A DNA stretch of 64,000 bases, taken from positions 496,001 through 560,000 of the forward strand of contig CAVYZH010000002.1 of assembly GCA_963772975.1 (NCBI GenBank), written 5' to 3'. The position numbers were made by a program, and so were the translations under genes. This DNA comes from AC-32 sp963772975. GTDB taxonomy: Bacteria; Actinomycetota; Thermoleophilia; Gaiellales; Gaiellaceae. This document shows, in pieces, positions 16,711 to 23,372 of this stretch; the first letter of the stretch is position 1, and every line of letters begins with the position of its first letter. The notes beneath the pieces were generated by a model. It was not told the origin of the DNA and ran no database searches. It was given only the letters and a program-made list of their open reading frames with translations.

Positions 16711-17492
16711 CCGGCAGCGAGGACGTATACGAGGAGGATGAACCCGGCAGCGGCGTCAACCGCAAGGGCAACGAAGAACAGGAGCTCCCGCTGGCCGCCG
16801 GCTACGCCGAGGAGCGGTCGCGGTAAGGCCCGCCGAGGCGCGACTGCGAGCGCGGCCACGAGCACCGAGACGCCGATCATGAGCGCGAGGAAGAACTGGA
16901 GCGCAGACGGCGGCGAGATGGTCCGGCCCGCGGCGACCCGCACGAGCGAGGGCCCGAGGATCTCGGAGCGACCCGGTCGTTCCGGCTGGAGCACCAGGGA
17001 TGCATTGGGGGCCGGCGCAGGCTTCGGGTGTGGGCGCTTCGGCGGACGGCGCCGATGCTTGGCGATGACTTCTCGCTTCGGCGGCCTCTCTTGCCGCGCC
17101 GGAGGCGGAGGCGGCGGGGGCTGATACGTCTGCATAGGAGGAGGAGGCGGCGGAGGTGGAGGCGGCGGGGGCTGCGGGTGCCGAATCGGCGGTGGGGGCG
17201 GATCGGGATTCGGGCCCGTTGGCGTGCCTGCGAGCGCCTGCGATCCGCCGGCAAACGCGTAGGTCGTGGTGAGTCCAAGCAGCGCCAGACAGACCAGCAG
17301 CGCAATCCGACGGCCGGAGGGCGCCCTAGGAACGGCGTGGTCTCGACCCTCATCGGACGCGTGAACGACCGACACCGACTTCCGGGTGATTGGGTCCGAA
17401 GGCACTTCTACGCCACAAGTCAGACTACGAAGGCGCGCCGCCGGTTTTCGACAGCCTTTCGGGCAGAGTTTGGGCCTACCGCGAGTCCCCAC
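16707..17492 (-). CDS. Proline-rich membrane protein
   Basis: Up to 261 residues with three hydrophobic segments: one after an N-terminal basic stretch (IALLVCLALLGLTTTYAFAGG), and two near the C-terminus (ALQFFLALMIGVSVLVAALA and LLFFVALAVDAAAGFILLVY). Between them lies a long proline-rich, then Lys/Arg-rich linker with runs of 7-12 prolines, likely spanning the wall. The start is uncertain: the first 40 residues look non-coding and a downstream GTG (VVHASDEG) may be the true start. It overlaps the Ig-repeat gene by 4 bp, so it may help anchor or export that protein. The family is not recognised. Confidence 0.6.
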   Translation of the reverse strand: MGTRGRPKLCPKGCRKPAARLRSLTCGVEVPSDPITRKSVSVVHASDEGRDHAVPRAPSGRRIALLVCLALLGLTTTYAFAGGSQALAGTPTGPNPDPPPPPIRHPQPPPPPPPPPPPPMQTYQPPPPPPPARQERPPKREVIAKHRRRPPKRPHPKPAPAPNASLVLQPERPGRSEILGPSLVRVAAGRTISPPSALQFFLALMIGVSVLVAALAVAPRRALPRPLLGVAGGQRELLFFVALAVDAAAGFILLVYVLAAG

Positions 17493-17574
17493 GGAGGTCA
17501 GGGACCTAGCCGGACGGCTAGGACGATCAGGCCGACATGATTAGGCGTGGGCTCGCCGACCGCCGATCAGAGCG

Positions 17575-17601
17575 ACGAGGGCGCCTTGCGGCGCCCTCGT
17601 C
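17575..17601. terminator. Terminator-like hairpin downstream of ogt
   Basis: GACGAG-GCGCC pairs with GGCGC-CCTCGTC around a TTGC loop with a single bulged base. The sequence is almost the same as the hairpin at 12149-12174. It lies just after the stop of the ogt-like gene (minus strand), so it can terminate that transcript. Confidence 0.6.
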
Positions 17602-17637
17602 GTCAGCTCGGTGCCTCGCTTACGGCGATTCCCCGTC

Positions 17638-18105
17638 CTAGCCGAGCGGGAGGAGCGCGCCTTCGTGCTCGAGTAGGAACCGCTTCACGTGCAGGCCGCC
17701 GCCGAAGCCCGTGAGCGAGCCGTCCGCGCCGATTACCCGATGGCACGGCAGCACGATCGGAAGCGGGTTGCTGCCGTTCGCGGCGCCGACCGCTCGAGCC
17801 TTGTCGCTGCCGAGCCCGAGGCGGCGCGCCTGCTCGCCGTAGCTCACCGTCTGCCCGTAGGGAATGGTCGCGAGCGCGAGCCAGCATTGGCGTTGGAAGT
17901 CGGTCCCGTGTAGCTCGAGCGGCAGGTCAAATGTGACGAGGTCACCATCGAAGTAGGCCGTAAGCTGACGCGCCGCTTCGTCGAGGACGGGCGCGCTTCC
18001 TTCGGGTCGGATCCCGCGGCCGTCGAACACGACGCCCTGAAGTGCGACGTCGGATGCGATCAGGCCGAGCGGCCCGATGGGACTGTCGACGACCGTGCGT
18101 GGCAT
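17638..18105 (-). CDS. ogt: Methylated-DNA-protein-cysteine methyltransferase
   Basis: A 155-residue suicide repair protein that transfers alkyl groups from O6-alkylguanine to its own cysteine. The active site LPCHRVIG is present with Cys121, preceded by the recognition helix region SYGEQARRLGLG and the AVGAANGSNPLPI segment with the Asn hinge. Length and order match the Ogt/AGT C-terminal domain plus a short N-terminal domain, without the Ada regulatory part. It is monocistronic, followed by a strong hairpin and preceded by the divergent tRNA-Thr gene. Confidence 0.93.
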   Translation of the reverse strand: MPRTVVDSPIGPLGLIASDVALQGVVFDGRGIRPEGSAPVLDEAARQLTAYFDGDLVTFDLPLELHGTDFQRQCWLALATIPYGQTVSYGEQARRLGLGSDKARAVGAANGSNPLPIVLPCHRVIGADGSLTGFGGGLHVKRFLLEHEGALLPLG

Positions 18106-18152
18106 CTCGTCAATCTAGAACGCGCTCCGGAGGCAGCGCGTGAGATCGCGCC

Positions 18153-18158
18153 TACAAT
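18153..18158 (+). promoter_or_regulatory. Candidate -10 box of tRNA-Thr
   Basis: TACAAT lies 11 nt before the tRNA 5' end, where a -10 hexamer is expected. The -35 region is too degenerate to call. Confidence 0.4.
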
Positions 18159-18168
18159 TCCCGGGCGC

Positions 18169-18241
18169 GCCCTCTTAGCTCAGTTGGTAGAGCACCTCCA
18201 TGGTAAGGAGGGGGTCTCCGGTTCGAGTCCGGAAGAGGGCT
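18169..18241 (+). tRNA. tRNA-Thr (anticodon GGT)
   Basis: A 73-nt tRNA. The acceptor stem GCCCTCT (18169-18175) pairs with AGAGGGC (18234-18240), with T18241 as discriminator. The anticodon arm is CCTCC-ATGGTAA-GGAGG, giving GGT. The T-arm carries GGTTCGAGTCC. CCA is not encoded. Its 3' 44 nt, from the anticodon stem onward, are repeated exactly at 21586-21629, marking it as an integration site. Confidence 0.95.
18198..18241 (+). repeat. attL-like 44-bp direct repeat (3' half of tRNA-Thr)
   Basis: Identical to 21586-21629. It covers the anticodon loop to the discriminator base, the segment typically duplicated when an integrative element inserts into a tRNA 3' end. Confidence 0.8.
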
Positions 18242-18453
18242 TCCAGAATCGGCTGCAAATAGGCCCTTTTTCCAGGACCCACGTTCTCCCGCAGACGCTT
18301 AGGCGCGAGCCGACGGACTTCGGGCTTTCAGCCGGAATCCTGGCCGCAGGGCCAGTCCAACGAAGTCTACTCCTCTGACCTGCGGCGCTTCGCTCAGCGT
18401 TCCGCCAAACCCTCTTGGCCCCGACGCCGTACGAACAGGCGTAGAGTCGTCCC

Positions 18454-18510
18454 ATGAGCGACCTCATGGCGAAGATCCGCAAGTGGCTCGGGCTCGCCAA
18501 GAAGTCCTAG
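18454..18510 (+). CDS. Possible 18-residue small protein
   Basis: The frame reads MSDLMAKIRKWLGLAKKS. It forms a plausible amphipathic helix with alternating basic and hydrophobic residues. There is no clear Shine-Dalgarno sequence. It lies inside the tRNA-Thr island just before another small ORF. It may be a chance frame. Confidence 0.3.
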   Translation: MSDLMAKIRKWLGLAKKS

Positions 18511-18569
18511 CCGCACACACTGGGAGATAGGGGCGAGAATCGCGCCTTGTCTGCCGAGTCGCTGATCGA

Positions 18570-18911
18570 ATGAGCCTGTACGAGCGCGCGCTGAAAAGAA
18601 TGGAGGCGCTGGCCGGCGCATACGCGCAGGGTGACACGCCGTGGGGGCCGGACCGAGATCTCGTGACTCGGGAGACAGCCGCGGATGCGGTGATGGATGT
18701 CTTCGCCACGCTCGACGCGCTTTCGCCAAGGGGTCGGGTTGCCGGGCCGAACCGGATCGAGCACACGCTTGGCATGCTCATGGTGATCCGGGAGTACGTC
18801 GTCCCTCTTCCTTCACCTAGCGGCGAAGAGGATCTCCTCCTGCAAGACGATCTCGAACAGCTCGCGGCGGAGCCTCGGCGAGCTCGGCGTGATTTCGGAC
18901 TCCCGAGCTAG
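18570..18911 (+). CDS. Hypothetical protein
   Basis: A 113-residue soluble, largely helical acidic protein beginning MSLYERALKRMEALAGAYAQ. I recognise no family. It has a balanced amino-acid composition and an acidic, leucine-rich central part (EEDLLLQDDLEQLAAEP), which supports real coding. It lies in the tRNA-Thr island with no partner gene in the same orientation nearby. No signal peptide or membrane segment. Confidence 0.5.
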   Translation: MSLYERALKRMEALAGAYAQGDTPWGPDRDLVTRETAADAVMDVFATLDALSPRGRVAGPNRIEHTLGMLMVIREYVVPLPSPSGEEDLLLQDDLEQLAAEPRRARRDFGLPS

Positions 18912-19006
18912 CGCGCGCCGGTCGCGCGCCACTGAGCGGCCGGCCCTGACTTGCGGCGCGGCCGCTTTGGCTCTCGGGTCCAGCGCCGGGCCGCAAAGAC
19001 CAGCCG

Positions 19007-19043
19007 TTTCGTCAAAGACTCCTAGTAGGAGGGTTTGACGAAA
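19007..19043. repeat. Perfect 10-bp inverted repeat (hairpin)
   Basis: TTTCGTCAAA (19007-19016) and TTTGACGAAA (19034-19043) are exact reverse complements, and the interior CTCCT/AGGAG pairs too, so the arm is nearly continuous. It is notably AT-richer than its surroundings and lies between the unknown ORF and the coiled-coil gene. It could be a terminator, operator or transposon-end relic. Confidence 0.6.
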
Positions 19044-19092
19044 GGATTGGCGAAACGCGTTCTGCGTCCCGAACCCTCGCCGAACGGGTAGA

Positions 19093-19338
19093 TCAGATGG
19101 ATTCTCGGAGCGCGTTCGCCGCAGCTTGCAAGCGGTCACTGACTTCGGCTAGTTCTCGCGCCGCGAGGTCAATGCGCTCTTGTTGGGTATCCGTGCGGTC
19201 TTGCTGGTTGTTAGCGCGCTCTTGTTGGCTGTCGGCGCGGTCGCGAACCTCTTGGATCTCCCTCGCCATCCCCTCCACGGTCCGAGTGAGATCGGCCAGC
19301 TGACCAGCGACGCTCGCTATGTCCTCTTCGGCTGTCAC
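19093..19338 (-). CDS. Small coiled-coil protein
   Basis: An 81-residue protein made almost wholly of predicted coiled coil, with a Gln/Asp/Glu-rich centre made of short repeats (RADSQQERANNQQDRTDTQQ). No signal peptide or membrane segment. The function is unknown; such proteins are common orphan genes near mobile DNA. It lies in the tRNA-Thr island, 15 bp from the transposase remnant. Confidence 0.5.
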   Translation of the reverse strand: MTAEEDIASVAGQLADLTRTVEGMAREIQEVRDRADSQQERANNQQDRTDTQQERIDLAARELAEVSDRLQAAANALRESI

Positions 19339-19353
19339 GTCCTGTCGCGGATT

Positions 19354-19670
19354 CTATGCGGCTCGCGGCATGGCGCGCACTCGCGCAAGAGCCTGAAACA
19401 ACCGCGCCAGCATCACGAGGTCAGCATGTAGAGCGACCCGCTCAAGCCCTCGCACCCGTATCGGCGCAAGCCCGTACTCGTTCTTGAGTCGCCCAACTCC
19501 CGCTCGATTGGAGCGCGGCCCTTGTAGAGAGAACGGAAGCGCTTCGATTCGCGCGGGATCAGCGGGTTCCGGCGGGAGCCCTTTACCCACTTGCCCTTTG
19601 GCTGGCACTCCCCGGTGGGACAGCGCCACTTGGCCGTGTGCCGCTTGAAGTCAGCCCCGCGAGTCCCCAC
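19354..19670 (-). pseudogene. C-terminal remnant of an IS-type DDE transposase (frameshifted)
   Basis: One frame gives GADFKRHTAKWRCPTGEC and then SLYKGRAPIEREL. After about 19497 the neighbouring frame continues GRLKNEYGLAPIRVRGLERV and ALHADLVMLARLFQALARVR. Together they match the C-terminal end of IS5/IS1182-like DDE transposases, which have IEREFGRLKNEYGL with the catalytic Glu in this motif. A single lost T in an expected GTTTGGG explains the shift. The N-terminal domain and the first catalytic Asp residues are absent, so it is dead. Confidence 0.7.
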
Positions 19671-19725
19671 ACCATTTTGGGAGCATCAAACACCGCACTG
19701 GTCGACGCGGAACCTGCGACCCGGG

Positions 19726-20988
19726 TCACGCGCTCTGCGGTTCCAGCCCGTCGACAAACTTACGCATGATGAGGGCAGCGTTGTGACCGCCGAAGCCGAA
19801 GCTGTTGCTCAGCGCGACTCGGACGGGTAGCTCCCGCGCTTCGTTAGGAACGCAGTCGATGTCACAAGCGGGATCAGGCGTCTCGTGGTTGATCGTTGGC
19901 GGCACGATGTCGCGGTCGACCGCGAGGACGGTGAATGCGGCTTCAACCGCACCCGCCGCTCCAAGGCAGTGACCGGTCGCGCCTTTCGTTCCGGAGACCG
20001 CGAGCGTCGAGACCTTCTCCTCGCCCAATGCCAGCTTGAGTGCGCGCGTCTCGATCGCGTCGCCGAGCCCCGTTGAGCTTGCGTGGGCGTTGACGTAATC
20101 GACGTCTGTCGGAGCAAGCGCCGCGTCAGCCAGCGCAGCCTCCACCGCACGGGCTTGTCCGGCGCCGAGCGGATCGGGCTCGGTCATGTGGAAGGAGTCT
20201 GAGCTGAGGCCGTAGCCGGCGAGCTCCGCGTAGACCTTGGCGCCACGGGCACGAGCGTGTTCCATCTCCTCCAGCACAAGGACGGCTGCTCCCTCGCCCA
20301 TCACGAAGCCGTCCCGGTCGGCGTCAAAGGGCCGACTGGCACCTGCGGGATCGCCGTTTCGGGATGAGAGCGCTCGCATCGCTGCGAAACCCGCAACCGC
20401 CAGCTCGGTGATCCCCGCCTCGCTTCCCCCGCAGAGCATCACTTCGGCCCGCCCCAACCGGATCGCGTCGTACCCATCGCCGACCGCCATCGCTGAAGCA
20501 GCGCACGCCGTGCACGGGGCGCCGAGAGGGCCGCGCGTCCCCAGCTCCATCGACACCCATCCGGCCGCCATGTTCGGCATGAACGCCGTCACCAGACTGG
20601 GATGGATCCGTTGAGACTCAGCGAGTTCGTGCAGACACGCCGCGAGGCTCGCGACACCTCCTTGCGCGGTCGCAATCGAGGCGCCGACCCGATCGGGCTC
20701 AGACCCGATCTCTAGCCCAGCGTCGCTTTCCGCCATCCGCGCCGCGGCCACGGCAAACTGCGCGAAGCGGTCGATCTTGCGGATGGTCTTCCGATCGAGC
20801 CAGCGCTCCGGCTCGAAGTCGCTCGCCTCACAGGCGATCCGCACAGAATGGCCCGAAGGGGCGAAGGCGGTGATCGGGCCGCCACCACCTTCTCCAGCCA
20901 AGAGCCGCCGCCAGGTCGTGTCGATGTCCTGGCCGAGCGGTGTAACAGCACCCAAGCCGGTCACGACAACCCGCCGCTCAGCGCTCAT
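19726..20988 (-). CDS. fabF: Beta-ketoacyl-ACP synthase II-like protein
   Basis: A 420-residue thiolase-fold condensing enzyme that would extend acyl-ACP with malonyl-ACP. Cys162 lies in PCTACAASAMAVG, the first His in VNAHASSTG and the second His in KGATGHCLGAAG, so the Cys-His-His triad is complete. VNAHASST deviates from the usual VNAHGTST. C-terminal SNSFGFGGHNAALI is normal. It lies within the tRNA-Thr island with no other fatty-acid gene, so it may be an accessory or acquired KS rather than the housekeeping FabF. The long gap to the next gene upstream (113 bp) may hold its promoter. Confidence 0.88.
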   Translation of the reverse strand: MSAERRVVVTGLGAVTPLGQDIDTTWRRLLAGEGGGGPITAFAPSGHSVRIACEASDFEPERWLDRKTIRKIDRFAQFAVAAARMAESDAGLEIGSEPDRVGASIATAQGGVASLAACLHELAESQRIHPSLVTAFMPNMAAGWVSMELGTRGPLGAPCTACAASAMAVGDGYDAIRLGRAEVMLCGGSEAGITELAVAGFAAMRALSSRNGDPAGASRPFDADRDGFVMGEGAAVLVLEEMEHARARGAKVYAELAGYGLSSDSFHMTEPDPLGAGQARAVEAALADAALAPTDVDYVNAHASSTGLGDAIETRALKLALGEEKVSTLAVSGTKGATGHCLGAAGAVEAAFTVLAVDRDIVPPTINHETPDPACDIDCVPNEARELPVRVALSNSFGFGGHNAALIMRKFVDGLEPQSA

Positions 20989-21101
20989 GGAAATCGCCGT
21001 CGACCTCGATTCGACGCAGGGGTTGGCGAGCGGTGGAGGGGTCGTCGCCCACCGATCTCGTGGCGCTTGCCGAAGTACTCGATTCGACCGGCAGGCTGTC
21101 C

Positions 21102-21419
21102 TTAGTTCTTCTTCTGGCGTGGCCGCTCGTCGTGCAGCCGTTTGACGGCGTCGAAGAGCGCCCGTGGCTGGTCACCGCCGCCGGTCGGGACGTTCAGCGC
21201 GTAAAAGACGGCCTCGGCCTCGTCGCCGACCAAGGTGATCGGGTCGGCGGTGTCCTCGATCAGCCGAAGCTCGATCGCGTCGGCGACGGCCCGAGCTCCT
21301 ACCGCTCCTTCGGCGCCCGCTTCGTGCGCCGCCTTCACCCTTAGGTGCTCTGCCATGAGCGTCGCCGCTCGCTCGCCGAGCGGGTAAGGCTGACCCGCGA
21401 CCTCCAACACGACGTCCAC
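21102..21419 (-). CDS. Hypothetical protein
   Basis: A 105-residue soluble protein beginning MDVVLEVAGQPYPLGERAAT. The family is not recognised. The composition is balanced (alternating charged helices, a C-terminal basic KRLHDERPRQKKN tail), which supports real coding. It is upstream of and in the same direction as the fabF-like gene inside the island, so co-transcription is possible. Confidence 0.55.
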   Translation of the reverse strand: MDVVLEVAGQPYPLGERAATLMAEHLRVKAAHEAGAEGAVGARAVADAIELRLIEDTADPITLVGDEAEAVFYALNVPTGGGDQPRALFDAVKRLHDERPRQKKN

Positions 21420-21540
21420 TCGGCTGAGCCTATCTGCGCCATGCTGTGGGTAGCGCGGACCCTGGAAAGAATCTGGAAAGTAGAGGCGGCTAACCGGCGC
21501 GAATCAATGCTACCCAGCCCCCGAGAAATGGCCTTCCTAC

Positions 21541-21753
21541 CTAGGGCCGGCGACTATCAGCAAAGCGCGGCAACGGGCTCGGCAGCCATGGTAAGGAGGG
21601 GGTCTCCGGTTCGAGTCCGGAAGAGGGCTCTGCGACGTCAGAATCGATGACGTCGACGAGCTGCGTGAGCCCCAAGAGCGCGGGCGCTCCGAGGAAGAAC
21701 AGGCAACCGGCGCGCAGGTAGCGGTACGGGTCTCGACGCGCTTCGACCGGCAC
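21541..21753 (-). pseudogene. Possible small membrane protein cut by the attachment repeat
   Basis: The first 40 residues (MPVEARRDPYRYLRAGCLFF then LGAPALLGLTQLVDVIDS) look like a natural protein start with one membrane segment. The frame then runs straight into the 44-bp tRNA-derived repeat, giving the well-known spurious EPSSGLEPETPSLPW peptide read from antisense tRNA. The original C-terminus was probably lost or replaced when the island inserted. Confidence 0.4.
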
Positions 21754-21769
21754 GGCCCTCGGGGCGGAA

Positions 21770-22201
21770 CTAGGACAGCGCGATCTTCTTCAGCACCGCG
21801 TCGACACGCATGAAGCCGCTCTTCGCGCCCTCCTCGACGCCGTACTGCATCGTCGTGTCGCGCTCCTCGGGCGTCTCGAAGCGCATCGTCTGCGTCAGCT
21901 TCGTCTGCTCGCCGAGATCCTCGAACTCCAGCGTCTGCAGGTGGTTCTGGAACGTCTGCACGAGGCGTTCTGGCGGCTCGACCTCGCGGAACTCACCCTC
22001 GACGACGCCGTAGGCGGTGCGGAAGCGGTACGTGCCGCCCGGGCGGACGTCCATCTCCTCGACGACCGTGCCGTCGCCCCACCATTCCGGGATCAGCTGC
22101 GGGTCGGTCCAGACCGAGAAGACGTGCGCGCGCGGCGCGTCGAAGACCCGCTCGACCCGGATCTCGAGCTCGCTCAGCGTCGTGACCGTCGTCTCGTTCA
22201 C
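21770..22201 (-). CDS. SRPBCC/AHSA1-type protein
   Basis: A 143-residue START-like (AHSA1) domain protein. The GTG start at 22201 is preferred because the upstream gene ends at 22204. Characteristic features are VFDAPRAHVFSVWTDPQLIP, EWWGDG and the C-terminal FMRVDAVLKKIA helix. Family members bind hydrophobic ligands and are often paired with ArsR regulators, as here: ArsR, DUF1801-like and AHSA1 genes form one tight operon in that order. The exact ligand is unknown. Confidence 0.85.
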   Translation of the reverse strand: MNETTVTTLSELEIRVERVFDAPRAHVFSVWTDPQLIPEWWGDGTVVEEMDVRPGGTYRFRTAYGVVEGEFREVEPPERLVQTFQNHLQTLEFEDLGEQTKLTQTMRFETPEERDTTMQYGVEEGAKSGFMRVDAVLKKIALS

Positions 22202-22203
22202 CG

Positions 22204-22623
22204 TCAGCTCACCGCCTGCTTGACGAGCTTCGCGATCCTGGCCTCGTCGGCCTTGGTCAGCTTCGTCAGCGCGAAGGCGATCGGCCACATCGAGCCGTCG
22301 TCGAGGTTCGAGCTGTCGTTGAACCCCAGCATCGCGTACCGCTCCTTGAACTTTCCCGCGTCGCGGAAGAAGACGACGACCTTGCCGTCCTTGTTCGCAT
22401 ACGCCGGCATCCCGTACCAGGTCTTCGGGGTGAGGTCAGGCGCGCTCTCCTTGACGATCGCGTGAATCCGCTTGCCGAGGGCGCGATCCGGCGCCGACAT
22501 CTTGGCCAGCGCGGCGAGCACTGCGCTTTCTCCATCCGCCTTGCTCTTCAGCTCTTTGGCGCGAGCTCGCATCGCGGCCTTTTCCTCGGCCGAGAAACTT
22601 TCTTGCTTCTTGGTCGGGCTCAT
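22204..22623 (-). CDS. DUF1801/YdhG-like small protein
   Basis: A 139-residue protein with the DUF1801 (YdhG) signature: KTWYGMPAYANKDGKVVVFF followed by FKERYAMLGFNDSS. The N-terminal 40 residues are charged and helical. Some family members are described as frataxin-like iron chaperones; many are of unknown role. Its ATG overlaps the stop of the ArsR gene (ATGA) and it ends 2 bp before the AHSA1 gene, so it is the middle gene of a three-gene operon. Confidence 0.8.
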   Translation of the reverse strand: MSPTKKQESFSAEEKAAMRARAKELKSKADGESAVLAALAKMSAPDRALGKRIHAIVKESAPDLTPKTWYGMPAYANKDGKVVVFFRDAGKFKERYAMLGFNDSSNLDDGSMWPIAFALTKLTKADEARIAKLVKQAVS

Positions 22624-22931
22624 CGTGCTCCTTTCGTGCGTTCGACTACCTGGGCAAAGCGGTCGAGCCGCTGCAGCCACGTGCTGATGCCCTCGAAGGC
22701 GTAGGGCACGAGCATGCACGTGCGAACGCGGCCGACCTTCTCCGTCGTGACGAGCTCCGCCTCCTCGAGCAGCCTGACGTGCTTCGTCATCCCGGTCAGC
22801 GACATGCCGAACGGCTCGGCCAGTTCGCTGATCGTCGCGCTGCCGGCGCCGAGCCGTTCGAGCACAGCGCGGCGCGTCGCGTCGCCGAGGGCTGCGAAGG
22901 CGAGGTCGACGGTCGTGGAATACTCAACCAT
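22620..22931 (-). CDS. ArsR-family transcriptional regulator
   Basis: A 103-residue winged helix-turn-helix repressor with the family pattern FAALGDATRRAVLERLGAGS and MSLTGMTKHVRLLEEAELV. The usual ArsR metal cysteines are absent, as in the AHSA1-associated subgroup. The start ATG lies 7 nt after a TATAGT -10 box, so the transcript is probably leaderless. First gene of an operon with the DUF1801-like and AHSA1 genes, which it likely autoregulates. Confidence 0.9.
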   Translation of the reverse strand: MVEYSTTVDLAFAALGDATRRAVLERLGAGSATISELAEPFGMSLTGMTKHVRLLEEAELVTTEKVGRVRTCMLVPYAFEGISTWLQRLDRFAQVVERTKGAR

Positions 22932-22938
22932 TAGGTTC

Positions 22939-22967
22939 ACTATAGTAGGTTCCGGGCTGCGATGCAA
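22939..22967 (-). promoter_or_regulatory. Promoter of the ArsR operon
   Basis: On the minus strand TTGCAT (22962-22967) and TATAGT (22939-22944) are separated by 17 bp. The -10 box ends 7 nt before the ArsR ATG, giving a leaderless transcript. The -10 is embedded in the palindrome ACTATAGT, a possible operator. The -35 overlaps the start codon of the divergent riboflavin kinase gene. Confidence 0.6.
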
Positions 22968-23372
22968 AGCGACCTGAGCGGCATCGTCCAGCCCGGTCGC
23001 GGGCTCGGCGCCGACCTGATGGCGGAGGCCGCCGTCATGACACGGCTGAGCGAGCTCGCGGGGTTCCCGCTCGTGCCCGGAACCCTGAACGTGCGTCTGT
23101 CCGGACCGCTGGAGCGAGCTGCGGGCTGGCGCTATGTCGCCGCCTCCGAGATCGGCGCGGACTGGGAGGCGCGAACCGGTCAAGCGGGCTACCACCTCGC
23201 GGACGTCGTGATCGCGAGGCGGTATCGCGGCCTCGCCTTTCAGGCCGACGAGCCCGCCGGGCCCGGGTATCCCGCCGACCAGATCGAGCTGTTCAGCGAC
23301 GTCCGCCTTCGCTGCGCGCTCGGCCTCGGAGATGGAGACCCGATCGCGGTAGCGCTAAGCGCGGTGCAATAG
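22962..23372 (+). CDS. CTP-dependent riboflavin kinase-like protein (DUF120/RibK)
   Basis: A 136-residue protein resembling the archaeal CTP-dependent riboflavin kinase. Motifs in order: SGIVQPGRGLGADL (glycine-rich nucleotide loop), LAGFPLVPGTLNVRL (substrate and metal-binding GTLN), and a C-terminal segment with DQIELFSDVRLRCALGLGDGD matching the ELIAP...LRxxLxLxDGD end of the family. It would make FMN from riboflavin with CTP. Bacteria normally use the unrelated RibF, so this is probably an accessory or repurposed copy. Divergent from the ArsR operon; convergent with and slightly overlapping recQ. Confidence 0.75.
   Translation: MQSDLSGIVQPGRGLGADLMAEAAVMTRLSELAGFPLVPGTLNVRLSGPLERAAGWRYVAASEIGADWEARTGQAGYHLADVVIARRYRGLAFQADEPAGPGYPADQIELFSDVRLRCALGLGDGDPIAVALSAVQ

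Larger units (their letters stand above)
18198..21629. mobile_element. Small tRNA-Thr-associated genomic island, apparently decayed
   Basis: The 3.4-kb segment is bounded by exact 44-bp direct repeats of the tRNA-Thr 3' half. It contains two or three small ORFs of unknown function, a frameshifted transposase remnant, a fabF-like gene and a further unknown ORF. No integrase gene is recognisable, so it is either a remnant after deletion or was moved by an enzyme in trans. Bases outside the repeat resume normal chromosomal style on both sides. Confidence 0.65.

Noticed and set aside
17380..17492. Cyclic-di-GMP (GEMM-type) riboswitch upstream of the proline-rich gene
   Set aside because: A CGAAAG loop and GC-rich stems are present on the minus strand but the conserved GEMM core bases do not line up.
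18184..18500. ORFs reading through tRNA-Thr (e.g. ...KPSSGLEPETPSLPW)
   Set aside because: Classic artefact of translating antisense tRNA sequence.
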